Positions 13,991 through 26,560 of a DNA stretch of 64,000 bases are shown here, in pieces. The notes beneath the pieces are model-generated. The model saw nothing but the letters and a program-made list of their open reading frames with translations. It did no database searches and had not been told where the DNA came from. This stretch comes from Hyaloscypha bicolor E (taxonomy: Eukaryota; Ascomycota; Leotiomycetes; Helotiales; Hyaloscyphaceae), in assembly GCF_002865645.1 (NCBI RefSeq), contig NW_020194692.1, forward strand, positions 393,317 to 457,316, read 5' to 3'. Position numbers and translations under genes: made by a program. Within the stretch, counting starts at the first letter, position 1. The number at the start of each line of letters is the position of its first letter.

Positions 13991-15899
13991 AAGTTAATTT
14001 TTACTAAATTTATATTATAAGCCTCTAAAATAGAAACTTTTTTTAGAAATACTTATTTCCCGGTTTTATACTAGAATTAGAGCTTAAATTCTCTAAATAC
14101 TTTACTAGAATAATATATTCTAGTAAAATAGGAACTAAGTCTAGCTTAATTCTAGAAAGAGCTATTTTGGTTTCCTTATTATATAGAACTGGATAGTATC
14201 TAATATAGTAGCCAAACCTATTATAGTTATAGTACTTAATAGTTAAGAGATTCTCGGTTTTTATAAGATATTACTTATATTTATAAGGGAATATATATTT
14301 AATAAAAGTAGTTAATATAGGCTCTTTAGGCTCTTTTTTAGAAATATATTTTTTAGGAATATATAAAGATATAATACTAGAAATAAACTTGGCTAGGATA
14401 GCTCTTACCTTTTTATATTTCTTAGTCTTCTTATATATAGCCTTAATTTACTAATTATTAGTAATATAGTACTAAGTAAAGCAAGTAGTATTAATAGAAG
14501 AATTATTATAGTATATATATACTAATTCCTAAAGCTTTAGTAAGAGCTTCTTATTTAGTTTATATTTAATATCTTAAAGACTAATACTGCCTTTTATAGA
14601 TAGTTATAAGAAGAGAATATAGAATTCCTAAAATACTTAACTAGAATATATTTAAAGCTTACTAAAATTATAATAAGTATTTTATATCTTATTAGGGTTA
14701 GAGTATAGCTTCTTTAGATAGAAATAGAGCTCTAAGAGCTAATAGTACTAATTCGGACTATCTTTATTTATATAAGAATTAGTTAGGGTAAGAGTATTAC
14801 TAGTAAGTTTACTAGAAATATAGATAATTTTGAGATTTTCTAAGAAATATAAATTAGTATTTTCTTATAGCTTATTCTTAATCTAAACTAGCCAGTTATT
14901 AAAGATAATATAATTTCTAGTAAAGAGAATTAGATCTGGGAACTTAGTAATTCTAGTATTTTTAAAGAAAGTATAAGATATAGGGAATCCTAAATAGGAA
15001 TAAGTAAGAAATAATTCGGAATTCTTTTAAGAGAGGTTCGGAGTAGCTAGAGCGGGCAAAGTAGAAATAATTAGAGCTACTATAAGCTAATCTACTATAG
15101 CTATATAGTACTTAATATTATCCTCGAGCTTAGTATTATAGAGCTTAGTATTCTCGAGAATAGCTTTATTATAGCTATAGGTATTCTTATATAAAATAGC
15201 TTTTTGGATATTTTCCTAGTAATTCTTTATAATAATATTAATATCTAAGAATAAGGTATTGGGTTCCTTGGCCTATTTATATAACTCTCTAGTAGTAATA
15301 TAGTCTTTAGTTTCTAGAAGCTTTATAATAAAAGCAGAGAATTCTATTTCTATAAACTTATTTATAAATTCTCTAGGAATATTAATAAGGTATTTAGTTC
15401 GGGAAGGGCTACTAACGGGATGACCTGAACTAGTAGGAGCTTTACTAGAAGCCTTAGTAGAAGTTAATATAATTCCTGGTTATATAATATCTTAGGAAAT
15501 TGACTTATTATACTTTTTCTCTATTATATTCTCTCTAGTAGTCTTATTACTAGTATATATATAGGGCCTATAAGGTTATAGGATAGGGCTTAAGAGTAAT
15601 AGTTAGGTTACTGGCCTGTAGGTACCTATTACTCTAGAACTTGATTAAAGAGTAGCCTTTATTCGAGGTTCTTTAATTTTCGGGTTTTCGGAAGGATTTC
15701 TAATATACTACTAGTATATATTTATAAAGATATAAATACCTGATTCTTCTAAGAATTCTAAAGCTTTTCGCTTTTATTATTCTGGAGTCAATTACTTGTA
15801 TTTCTGAGGTTCCATTATCTTAGTAGTACTTATATTACTAATAGTTCTGAATTAGTTTATTTGAAATCCTCTATAGGATTAAAGGAAGTGAGTTTTAAA

Positions 15900-16170
15900 T
15901 ACTATTACAGGTATAATATTTAGGGCTTGGAAAGTAAGATAGAAAGTCCCTTATAAAGATAATTTAAAGCTAAGGAAGAGAAAACTAGAATACAGGAAGC
16001 TGCAAGGAAGTATATATACCCTATAGTATACTAGTTCCGAAGAGGCTAGCTTTCTAAATATCTCTAGTATATTCCAAGCATATTTCCCTAGTAAGGCGGC
16101 CATATTACATATACCTAGGAGGCATCTGGTATCTGGTAAGGCATCTCAGATACCGGGTATCTGGGAATTA
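15900..16170. other. Less-RIP'd island between insertions
   Basis: CA and TG dinucleotides reappear here. At 16,120-16,160 there is a run of GGTATCTGG/GATACC motifs resembling an unmutated form of the minisatellite at 18,930-19,165. No ORF or family was recognised. It may be a terminal segment of one of the flanking elements. Confidence 0.4.
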
Positions 16171-18930
16171 TAAGCTTCTATAAGAATAATTTTAATCTTA
16201 GTTTCTAAAGTATTTGCAAGTTAAATAAACTTCTTATTAGTAAACTACTTTCTGGTATTTATTATAATTTAATTAGAAGAGCCTAAATAAGTATTAATCT
16301 AATATTACTTTAGGGTATTTTAAGTATATAATATACTAATATTTTAAAGCTATTAGCTAGCTTAATATTAAGTGCCTTTATTAATAATATAAAGTATAAG
16401 CTTATTAGAAATATAAAAAATATTAATAATAATAAAGTAATTAAAGCTAAGATTATTTCTTAAATCAAACTTGAATTATTCCGGTAATTATTCGAATTTC
16501 TAGTATTACTTATAGTATTTTATAAGATACTTAAGGGCTTTTATATTAATATTATAGCCTATTTATTCTAGTATATTTCGGAGCTTACTAATAAATAAAT
16601 AACTAAAATAGTAATATAAATACTATAATTTAATTTCTATAAAAAAGCAGGAATTATAAATAAAGAATTCGGAAATAAAGCTTTATAAAATAATATTCTA
16701 AAGTAAGAAAAAGTATTTAAAATATTATATTATAGGTATAAAGCATTTAGTAAAAGTAATAAAATAATTAGTAAGATTATTAAAATAAATTTCTAGCTTA
16801 TTTATATTAGCTAAGCTAAATAGAAATAAAGTCTTTATAGGTATAATATAGAATTATACTTATCTAATTAGTATTCTTATTATTATAGATCTAATAAAGA
16901 ATATAGATCTAATACTAAACTAGATATTAACTTGACTTTTAGTAGTTTTATTAAGTTTAATACTATTATTAGTTTACTATAAAGCTTGAAATTAGTTAGA
17001 ACTAGTAGTTAAGAATCTAGAGGTTCTAGTATTAATTATAATTCTATAAAAGTAGTAAGTATTATATTTTAATATATTATTAATTATAAATATCTAAGTA
17101 TTTTCTATTTATTTAGTAAGTTTTAAGATATAGTTTTTGCCTATTATCTAGTATATAAGAAAAAGAGAAATAAGGTTATTTATAAGGATATTAGTTATAA
17201 GAATAGTAGAAGTAGAAACTATAGAAATAGTTAAGAAGCTCTTAATAAAAATAAAATAGGAATTAAAGTAATATTTTTTTTCTTTATTTATTTCTACTAG
17301 TAAGACTTTAAAAATATTACTTACTAGTTTGTTTTTATTATTTTTATTATTCTTTTTTTTTTAAATTTAATAATATATTATATATAAATATTACTAAAGC
17401 ATTTATTAAAGTTATAGGTATTTCGAGATCTAAATTAGTAAATATTTCTATTCTTAAATTAAGCCTTCTTAGTTTCTTATTTCTTAAATATATACTTTTA
17501 TAAGTAGTATTTAGGTTTCTTATATATAAAATACGATTTCGGAATATAATTATTATAATTATAAGACTTAAAATAGTTATTATAAGTTCTAAAGTTATAG
17601 CTAGATCTATATTAATAATTTCCGAATAAATAATAGTTTAGAGAGTTTTGAAAATAGTATTATTAATTAGTAAAGAGAATCTGGATATTAATTTATTATT
17701 ATTTTTTATAAGTAGTAATAGATAATTAGAGCTTATTAATAAGCTAGCCGAGATTATTAGAAGAATCCGAAATTATATATTAGTATACTAGTAAGCCTTA
17801 ATAGAAAATAAAAATTTTATTATATAGGAATTTAGTATTTTATAAGATAAAAATAAGGCTATACTATAATTTATACAAATTATTAATTAGTATTTAGATA
17901 AGCTTAAATATTGTTTTTTTATAATTCTTTACTATTATAATTACTAAGATAATAGTATTTTATTTATCTAAATTTTAATAATAGAAACCGGAGCCTTTAA
18001 AGAAGCTATAAATATTTATATAAGCCTTTTTATATATAGCTCGAGAGCTAGTTATTATAGAAGTAGTCTTATACTAGTTTCTTTAATATAGTAGAAAAAG
18101 CTCTTACTAGTACCTTTTCTAAAAGCTTTATATATTAGTAGATATTAAGGAAAATAATAAGTTTATAATTAAAACTATTATTAGTTCTATTATATTTCTA
18201 TATTTTAAAATATATTTTTACTATTTTTCTAATAAGCTTTCTAATAGAAATAATAGGTATTAATTAATAGTAGTTCGGGTTTAGTAATAATACTAGTAAT
18301 AGTAAAAATAAAAGTAATAAATAGCCTTAATTTAGAAAAGGTAAATAAATAGTTTAATTTCTTAATTAAAATTATCTAGTTCTTTTATATCTAGTTTTAT
18401 TTAGAATAAAATAAACTAATATAATAGGTTTCTAAAGAAAATCTATTCTAATTAAACTATTATTAATAATATTAGTTTTATTTTTTATATTTTTTATTTT
18501 CTTTTAAATAAGATTAATAAAGAATTATATAATAGTAAGGTTTCTATAGTTCTATTTAATATAGATACTATTATACTAAAGTTAGGCTTAAAGATTCTAT
18601 ATAAGTATATAGTTTATTAAACTATATATTATAGTATTAAAGTTTTTAAAGTTATTCTAGAATAGATCTTATAAATTATTATTACTTTTCTTATATAAGA
18701 TATACTAATATATCTTAGTAATTATATATTTCTAAAATTTAGCCTTTATTATAATTATTAAATTAATACTATTTTCCTATTTCTTAATTAGCTTCTTTTC
18801 TTTATTAGTATTTATACTAAACTAAGTTTAGGTTCTCTCTAGTATATATATATAATTTATAGCAGAAAAGATTCAAAAAGAAAATAGTTTATAATAGATT
18901 TATAGAAAGAATTTAGTAATAAAGATATTT
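16170..18930. other. RIP'd block, probable unidentified element
   Basis: AT-rich, CA/TG-depleted DNA of about 2.7 kb. On the plus strand, long semi-open stretches (about 17,300-17,900 and 18,480-18,850) contain plausible protein-like text. The second reads NIDTIILKLGLKILYKY and later FLKFSLYYNY. I could not assign it to a family. Its depletion pattern suggests a repeat-derived element, perhaps a different transposon class. Confidence 0.35.
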
Positions 18931-19165
18931 AGATACCTGGTTTAGATACTAGATATCTAGTTTAGATATTAAATACCTAGTTTAGATACTTAGTTAAGAT
19001 ACTAGATATCTAGTTATTAAGATATTAGATATCTGATTTAGATACTAGATATCTAGTTATTAAGATATTAGATATCTGATTTAGATACTAGATATCTAGT
19101 TATTAAGATATTAGATATCTGGTTTAGATACTAGATATTTAGTTATTAAAATACTAGATATCTAG
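18930..19165. repeat. Tandem minisatellite, ~43-bp unit
   Basis: Several tandem copies of a unit of about 43 bp are built from TTAGATATCTG, TTTAGATACTAGATATCTAG and TTATTAAGATA blocks. The core hexamer GATATC is itself palindromic. The early units keep TAGATACCTGGT, probably the unmutated form. The array is RIP'd along with its surroundings. Confidence 0.75.
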
Positions 19166-19590
19166 AAATATTAAAGATATTAAAGTAAATATTTTATTCT
19201 TAAATATTTCGTCTATAATAAGAAATTTAGGAAATAAAATATTATAATTCCGGGAGAGTCTAAAGCTTAAAGAACTTAATTTAATAGTAAAATCAAAGTA
19301 ATAATTAAAAAGCTTTAAAAGTATATATAAAATATATATTTTAGAAAAAGAGTCTTATAAATATAAGTATTATATAAATAGAAAAGATAATTTCCAAAAA
19401 AGTAATCTTAGGACTAAAAGAAGTTAGTTTTAAAGAATAATAGAAATTAAATAAATAGATAATTAAATAGCTAATTACTTATTAATTAGTAAAAGCTAGT
19501 ATCTTTTTTATAGGCTACTAAATGCTTTTATAAAGTTAATAAGTAGTTCCTTTCTTTAATATAGAATAAACTAGATTTGTTTTAAGCTAC
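19165..19590. other. RIP'd spacer, nothing recognised
   Basis: AT-rich DNA between the minisatellite and the Helitron end, with no readable protein or repeat. Confidence 0.4.
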
Positions 19591-19595
19591 TAAAT

Positions 19596-19680
19596 ACGAG
19601 TTTAGGGCCGCTTTACTAAAATTATTACTAGCGGCCCTATATAAGCTCCGGGACTAGTAATAATTTTGCCCTAAACTCGT
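19596..19680. repeat. Compound palindrome at the likely Helitron 3' end
   Basis: A perfect 13-bp inverted repeat (19,596-19,608 with 19,668-19,680) encloses a second 14-bp inverted repeat (19,617-19,630 with 19,654-19,667). A third, overlapping 10-bp hairpin arm pair uses TAGGGCCGCT (19,603-19,612) and AGCGGCCCTA (19,630-19,639). It sits just beyond the C-terminal end of the minus-strand Helitron helicase, where a terminal hairpin is expected. Confidence 0.7.
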
Positions 19681-21827
19681 CCCGAGTAGGTTTGGAATAT
19701 AATAAAGACTTTTAGCTAAGTATATAAATCAGGTACAGACTTTTTATAGACTCTTTACGAATAGTATAAGAAGGAAAATAGCCCGTAAGTAAGTCAAAAG
19801 CTAAATAAGACCTTATAATATTTCTGGGTATATTATATTACTTATATAATCTATATTAGGGAGTAAAAGAATATAAAGCCCTGCCTATAAGGTTACCCGT
19901 AAGGCCGCTATATAGAACTGGCTATAAGAAAAGACCGGCAACTATAAATCCATTCCTACTGCCTCAAATAACTGGCCTTATAACTTATTAATAGTTATTA
20001 TAAAGGATAAAGCAAGTAGAAACTACTTACAGGAAAGTATAAAAGATAGTTACTAATCCGTAGACTGGAGTTTAATCCGTGGAATTATCCGTAACTAGCC
20101 GTTAAAGTCGCTATCTAGTAGTTGTATCCGAATCGAGAACCTCCCAAAGCTATATATTAATATCTATCACCTGTTATAAAGCCCTTCCTATAGATAGAGA
20201 TTCCGTAAGAGTATTACGGGTATACTAATCTTGAGTTATAGCTTGGAAAGAGATAGACCCGGTAAATAGATACTTTATAAGACCTCTAGAGGTAATTCTG
20301 TAATTTTAGGATCCGCCTTATTTATATTAGCCAAATCTACTATAAAATATATCCGTTCCTGGCCAGGAAGTATATCCAGAATTATTTAGTTAAGCTTATA
20401 GACTATATTATTCAGGGTTAATAGAATTACCTGTCTATTAAAGGCCCGGTAATTATATAGGGCCTATAAGAGTTATTCTTGCGGGTAGACGTAATTAATT
20501 AGGTCCGTAACTAACTAGATATATGGAATAAAAGGCAGGAGTATAATCTGCCTATTTAAGAACGGGTTATATGGCAGACGACTAATCTAGTCTATAAAAT
20601 CTTACTCGGACGGGTTATTACGGACCTATATATTAATCCGTAATAATAACTAATAGAGCCATAGCCAGATCTATATTTGCTATAAGCAGGCCCGTATTAT
20701 ATTAGCCCGCAAACCGTATAGGACTACTAGTAAGATCTGGGCAAAGTCCCTTTTAAGAATTACGGGTACCTCTCTAAAGAGAACATCGTCCGTAACCGAC
20801 CGTAAATCGACTATTAGCCGGTATATTACCTTAAAGTAGTACTTGTACTATATGGGTACCTTGTTCCAGATAATTAGGTCCGTAAATTATAAGAGAGCCC
20901 CGAGCCAGCTTGTCTTAGTAATTATACTTACGGATGACTTATTAAGCTCGAGTAAGATCCGGAACTAGAAGTAAGATATATATTTATCCGGGAAAAGGAG
21001 AGCCATAATACCCGTTAATACCATATATAGGACTATCTTACCTTAGCTATAGTAATAGTAGTAGAGGGTCTTATAAAGAAACGTCTTACTAGTCCCGCCC
21101 GGGCCTTATAAGTAGAAGTGGGCAGTTTGCAAATTATCTATAATTACTACTATAATTATCTGGAAATAAAAATACTAGTCTATATTTAGCTAGGCTTATA
21201 TTACGATTACTAGTAATGTCTTATAAATATAATTAATTCATAGATTAGTTATATGGTAGCTTATAGTCTAGTTAAAGGTATTCTTAGGCAGGGTAATATC
21301 CGTAAGTATCCGCTAGAGATCCGTAAGGCCAAGACCAAGTAAAAAGAGGCCGTAATTATAATAAGGATTAACCAAGGATAGTAGGAAATTAATTAATGGG
21401 TTATAGGCTAGCTTACAGGCCAAGTTATTACAGAAATACTTCTTATACTAGTTCCAGATTACTTGTATATCCGTAATTAGCTATTAGCGGATACCTATAA
21501 GAAAGAGTATCTATAAACCATAGCTAGTTATTAATAAAATAGCCTTATTAAAGTACTAGAACTACTTCTGATTATTCTCTACTAAGCCGCAGGTAATACA
21601 GGTAGTATAATATATAGGATAACGGATACCCTTAACTAAGTAAAGTTTATTAAAGAACTACGGATCATATATAACCGTTAGTAAGAGCCATAAGTAGAAC
21701 TGCTTGCCCGAAACTGGGCTATAGTAATAAATATGGCTAATACTATATCCTCGCTTATAGTACTTCTATATCCGGGTCTTAATAACCTATATAAAGTACT
21801 ATAGGAACTTGTAATAAAGGTACTAGC
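19600..21827 (-). pseudogene. Helitron Rep/helicase, C-terminal half (Pif1 helicase)
   Basis: The minus strand encodes the Pif1-type helicase half of a Helitron transposase, which unwinds and captures DNA during rolling-circle transposition. Readable blocks in order are LRPGYRSTISEDIVLAIF near 21,760; SLII, then VPVILKRDFAQILLVVL and RANIIRACLQQ at about 20,960-20,680; QIILDILPGQERIYFIVDL near 20,370; LKISIPVILLRNLY near 20,230; and TINKLQGQLFEAVGMDL with a QFYIAALR end near 19,990-19,870. These correspond to the WDE/GGDFRQ.LPV, LN..IL...PG, PVMLLRN and NKSQGQ..VG motifs. Stops and RIP changes show it is dead. At 21,827 the reading frame is interrupted by the gypsy element and resumes at 28,821-28,825. 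Confidence 0.85.
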
Positions 21828-22130
21828 TATAATAGACATATATAATAGTATATAAACAGGTATTAGATATTATAGATCTAGTTTCCTATTTTGGGTATAG
21901 CTTGCAATCGGAATTATATAGATTATATAGGATTTCCTAATTAAGTAAAAGGCTTTATATACCTGGCTAAGTACTAGGGAATATATAGGGAGATACTCCT
22001 AGCTTTGGAAGGGGTATTAATTAGTCTCTTATTAGAATTAATTCTTGGAATTAGTTATACTTATAAGCATTACTCTATAGCTTACTTACCTTAACTACTT
22101 ATATATTACCCTGCTATTATATATCTTATA
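21828..22130 (+). repeat. 5' LTR of element C
   Basis: This 303-bp stretch begins TATAATAG and ends CTTATA; TG..CA termini would look like this after RIP. It matches 28,518-28,820 over its whole length with scattered, mostly C/T and G/A, differences. A third related copy is at 31,990-32,326. Confidence 0.88.
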
Positions 22131-22379
22131 TTCTAATTAATCTAACCTTCGGGGAGTAGTTTATTATAAGGTAGTTAAGCCGTTAATAGATAAAACCACT
22201 AATAGCTAGAGTATTAACTAGAAGAAGTACCTCTACTATTACTAGAGTAATCCAGTCGGGTACCCAGGGAAGCGCCCAGTTAGCTACTCTAGCTACTACC
22301 TAATCAGGAAAAGGAAGTAGAACTTAGATATCCCCAGAACTAGCTAGCAGGATAATAATAATAGAAAAGCTAGCAGCGG

Positions 22380-23390
22380 CTTATTATTATATTACTGAGT
22401 TAGAAGCAGAGATATAATAGAGGGAGGATCTAGAGGATCTGGAAGCTCAGATTTACTATCTTAAGGATATTCGAATACCTATTATAGAACCTGTTATACT
22501 ACCAGTAGTATATTTGGTTTATAGAGCTCCAAAAACCCGAGAATTACTAACCTATAAAGAAAAGAGTATTAAGGAAGCCCAGGATTTCTTCTACTAGGCG
22601 GAGCTAAAATAGTATAAAGATAGCGGGATTATCTAGGCTATAGATATAGTAAAGGTTATATATTATATTTCCTATTTTAAGGATATAGCCAGGAATATCT
22701 GGAAGTATAGGGAGCAATTAGTAAGTATTAATACTACGGATTGAGAGATCTTTATTAAGTTTATAAAGGATTTTATTTTAGATCCGGAGAACCATAGTAA
22801 TAATACTCTTACCAAGTTTAAGGATATAAAATAGCGGCCAGGTTAGAGTATCTAAAGCTTTATATTCTATTTAGATAGCCTATTAGATAACTTGGGATAT
22901 ACGGGTTTATTATAAGAGCGGAATAACTTATTTAATAGCTTAAGGTAAGAGATTCGGGATAAGATTAATTACTAAGGGAATACTTTACGAGAAAGAGAGA
23001 AGCTTATTTCTATAGCTATAAAGATCGAGAATAACTTAAACTAGTCTGTTTAATAGAAATATAATAATAAGCTAATAGGTTAATAAAAGAAAGGAAATTA
23101 GAAAAAGAAAAGAGGGAATAATAAAAAGAAACAGAAAAGAAGTATATTCCTATTACAAGGTTTATATAACCGGGGTAGTAAAAGTATAGTAACGGGGTCT
23201 AATATAGTATCCGTATTAGGATCTATAAGACCGGATATAACTTGCTTTACCTACTAGAAAGAGGATTACTATATTACTACCTGCCTAAATTAAGGAAAAC
23301 TGACTTGTTATAACTATAATAAATCTGGCTATAAGATATATAAATACCTAGAACTAAAGAAGCCGGGAAACGGATATACCCTATAGTAGT
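22380..23390 (+). pseudogene. Gag of element C with zinc knuckles
   Basis: The plus strand reads through stops as a coiled, charged capsid region. Segments include ELLTYKEKSIKEAQDFFY, DFILDPENH, FIFYLDSLLDNLGYTG and NNLFNSLRQEIRDKI. A lysine-rich linker follows, then two nucleocapsid knuckles at about 23,235-23,380: CFTYQKEDYYITTC and CYNYNKSGYKIYK. In these, the second Cys and the His of CX2CX4HX4C appear as Tyr, as G-to-A and C-to-T mutation would give. Confidence 0.75.
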
Positions 23391-23469
23391 TATATTTATT
23401 TATACTATAAAAAGCAAGGCCCCTAAAACGAGAATAGTAATTAAGGTTACTATTAAGACAAGGAAAAGT

Positions 23470-23700
23470 AAGTAAAGAATTAGAGTATTAGTTAACTCGG
23501 GTATAAAGGCTAATTATATAAAAAAGAGATTAGCTTTGGATATAGGTATTCCGTTAATATTAAGGGCAATTCTCTTATTCTTATTAAAGGGAAAAAGGAT
23601 TTATTTATATAGAGATTATATTCTTAGGATTATTATTAAGGATATACTAGGGAACTAAAGGGAAACTAATATATATTTTATATTATATGATTTTAATCTA
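23470..23700 (+). pseudogene. Aspartic protease of element C
   Basis: The readable text LVNSGIKANYIKKRLA followed by GIPL resembles the retropepsin core LVDSGA.ANFI....A...G.P. The catalytic aspartate is now asparagine. It sits between the zinc knuckles and the RT. Confidence 0.7.
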
Positions 23701-24109
23701 AATTATATTAATATAATACTTGAATTCCTATAGCTTTACTAGGTTAACCTCCTAATTTCCTTTAGGGAGGCAATATAGAAATACTAGATTTAATTATAGA
23801 AGATTAAAGTTCTAAATACCAGGAAGTTTACTAAAGTAATAAAGTATAAGGTATATGTTTTTCTATTAATTACCTATTTTATAATAGACGGCCAAAAGAT
23901 TACTACTATTACTATAAACGGGATAGTTATATTTCTTAGGAAGTATTAGGACCTTTTCCGAATATTCTTTATAAAGGCTATAGATATATTACTTAATTAC
24001 TATATAATAGAGTATTATATAGATCTGGAACCAGAATCCTAATTACTATATAGTCCTATATATACTTTATTAGAAAGGAAGCTTAAAGTTCTTTGGGAAT
24101 ATCTTAATA

Positions 24110-24620
24110 CTAGCTTAGAGAAGAAGTAGATCCGTTATTCTACTAGCCTAGCTAGTACCCTAATTATATTTATTTCAAAGAAAGAAGGCGGCCTATATCT
24201 ATATATTAATTACTAGGGTCTAAATAGGATTACTATTAAGAACCAAATACTATTACTATTTATTAGTAAAATAATAGATAGGCTTTATAAAGTAAAGATA
24301 TATATAAAGCTAGATTTAAAGGATATTTATTATTAGTTACGAATACGGGAGGGTAATAAGTAAAAAATAGTATTCCGAATATATTATAGATATTTTAAAT
24401 ACTATATTATACTCTTTAGACTATCTAATATTCCGGTAACATTCCAGGTATATATTAACTATATACTAGTAGGCCTTATAAATATTATTTATATAGTCTA
24501 TCTGGATAATATTTTAATTTATTTAGAGAACCTAGAATAGTATATAATAATAGTCTAATATATATTCGAGTAATTATAGTAATACTAGCTTTTTATAAAC
24601 TTAGTAAAATACGAGTTTAA
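24110..24620 (+). pseudogene. Reverse transcriptase of element C
   Basis: The plus strand reads SLASTLIIFISKKEGGLYLYINY, GLNRITIKNQ, KIYIKLDLKDIYY, FRIYYRYFKYYIILF, SNIPVTFQVYINYIL and VYLDNILIYLENLE. These match F.KK.GGLR.CVDYRGLN.IT.KNRYPLPLI, KLDLR.AY, FRTRYG..EY.VMPFGL.NAP..FQ..IN and YLDDILI.S. Only one catalytic aspartate of YLDD has changed (YLDN). Confidence 0.92.
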
Positions 24621-24759
24621 TATAGAGAGAATAGAGTTCCTGGAATTTATAATTAGCCTAGATAGTATAGAAATAGAGGCTAGCCGGGTTATAGCTATTA
24701 GGAAATAGCTGGTCCTAAAGAATAATATCCGAGAAGTCTAAGTATTTCTGGATTTTACT

Positions 24760-25260
24760 AACTTTTACCGGAGGTTTATCTATAAATATTCCAGGGTAAT
24801 AAAAGAATTAACTAATTTACTAAAAACTAGCAGAAAACTACTATATTAGTTTAACTAGACGGATAAGGCAGATAAGGCTTTTAGGAAACTATAAATTATA
24901 TTTATAATAGTACTAATTCTTTATTATTTTAACCTAGCTTTAAAGATTTATATAGAAACGAATACTTCAGAATTCGCAGTTATAGGTATGATTTCCTAGC
25001 TCTTTAGTAAGGGAACAGAAGCTAGGTAATACTCTATTACTTTCTATTTAAAAAAGATAACTATAATTAAGAATAAGTATAAAATATATAACTCTAAACT
25101 CTTGGCTATTATTCTAGTATTCCGTACTTAGCGGTATTACCTAGTATATATCCGGTATACTATTATTATTAAGATAGATTATAATAACTTAAAATATTTC
25201 ATAACTAAGAGAAAACTAAATAGTTAATAGATAAGATAAGTAGAGAAGCTAGCTATCTTT
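24760..25260 (+). pseudogene. RNase H region of element C
   Basis: After the RT come FTNFYRRFIYKYSRVIKELT (the FYRRFI..FS motif linking RT and RNase H), then LKIYIETNTSEFAVIG (for TDASDFA.GA), YYSITFYLKK, NKYKIYNSKLLAIILVFR and YLVYIRYTIIIKIDY. The order and motifs are those of gypsy RNase H, whose catalytic DEDD residues are only partly retained. Confidence 0.82.
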
Positions 25261-25839
25261 GACTTTGTCTTAGAGTATTAGCCGGGATATAATAATCCTA
25301 TTAATAGGCTATTAAGGAGGCCAGACTTTATAGTAGATATAGATAAAGATACTTTATTACCTATACTTTATAATAAGCTATAGAATATAGAATAGAGAAC
25401 CCTATAAGTAGTAGTAATAGGATACTATACTATTCTTATAATGCCGTAATATAAGGCCTAGAAGAAAGGAGATAAATACTCTTTAATTAGCGAGATACTA
25501 AGGAATTCCAAAGAGGAAATCTATTTTAGTAATAAAATAGTACTAGAGATACTATTACTTAAGCCTATTACTAGTATAACTAGTTATAAATAGTATATAT
25601 TACGGATTCTAGCTATATAGGTAGCTAGATCCGAAATAGTATATAAGGAAAGCAGAGAAATATTACTTAAACTACTATTATAGTACCAAAGGCTTAATTC
25701 ATTAGTATAATACCGGTAGTATAAATAGTTCTTAAAAGGGACCTCTATTAGAGCTATTAAGACTTGGGAACTTAATATATCTGGGTTATTAAGATATTAG
25801 GATACTATCTATATACTAAATAAGCCGGTTCTTAAAGAA

Positions 25840-26560
25840 GAATTACTATAAGCTAACTATAATAATCCTATAAATGGGTATTTTGGTACTAGTAAGATAC
25901 TAGAGATCTTCTAGAGAAAGTACTTCTAGTAAAGTATAAGAAAGGATATAAAAGATTATATTAGAACTTGTCCTATATATTAATAGACTAAGGTAAAGAA
26001 ATATCTGCTATATAATATACTTAGTTCATTTTCCCTCTTTTCTAAGCTATAGTAAGAAATTACTATAAACTTTATTATAGGACTGTCCCCTTTTAGGTTT
26101 TATAGTAAAGTATATAATTCTATACTTATTATTATTAATAAGTATATAAAAATAATATAATATATTCTAATTACTAAGGAGGTCTTGGCTCCTGAGCTAG
26201 TAAAGCTATTTATATATTATATTATTAAAGACTTTAGTATACCTATAGATATAATCTCTAATAGAGAATCTGTCTTTATAAATAAGTTCTAGTCAAGTCT
26301 ATATTTCTATTTAAAGGTTTAATAATAGCTAAGTATAGTATTCTACCTATAAACTAATAGATAAACAGAGAATCTAAATCAAACTCTAGAATAATACTTG
26401 AGGTACTATACTAGCTACTAGTAGGATAACTAAATAGTAAAGCTTGTTTTTATAGAATTTATATATAATAACTCTATATATTTAATAATAGGAATATTCC
26501 TATTCTATATCTTATATAGATTCTATTCTAGTATTAAACTATATATTAAGAATAATATTC
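25840..26560 (+). pseudogene. Integrase of element C
   Basis: The plus strand shows the end of the zinc-binding HHCC region (NGYFGTSKILEIF then a RKYF-type segment and YIRTCPIY), and then the catalytic core: TINFIIGLSPF, ITKEVLAPELVKLFIYYI, IISNRESVFINKF (for SDRGS.F.S.FW) and YLQTNRQTENLNQTLE, where RQ is written across a stop. The last is the TDGQTER.NQ.LE block containing the catalytic glutamate. The domain is decayed but unmistakable. Confidence 0.85.

Larger units (their letters stand above)
10300..15900 (-). mobile_element. RIP-degraded Ty3/gypsy retrotransposon (element B)
   Basis: This is a second gypsy element, on the minus strand, with a different polyprotein from its neighbour. 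From high to low coordinates one can read a protease-like region (about 13,990-13,500) and a reverse transcriptase (about 12,990-12,530). RNase H and integrase sequences are expected below 12,400. The protease part shows INTRANNYAFINIKLI, then FLGIELQ, then GFNRKLAKFTK, like the DSGATGYAFID..., FLGIE..., GFDGK.A form of functional fungal gypsy proteases. Gag probably occupies about 14,300-15,400. The end near 15,780-15,900 regains some CA/TG, so the 5' terminus is probably near there. LTRs were not found. Many stops show it is dead. Confidence 0.7.
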
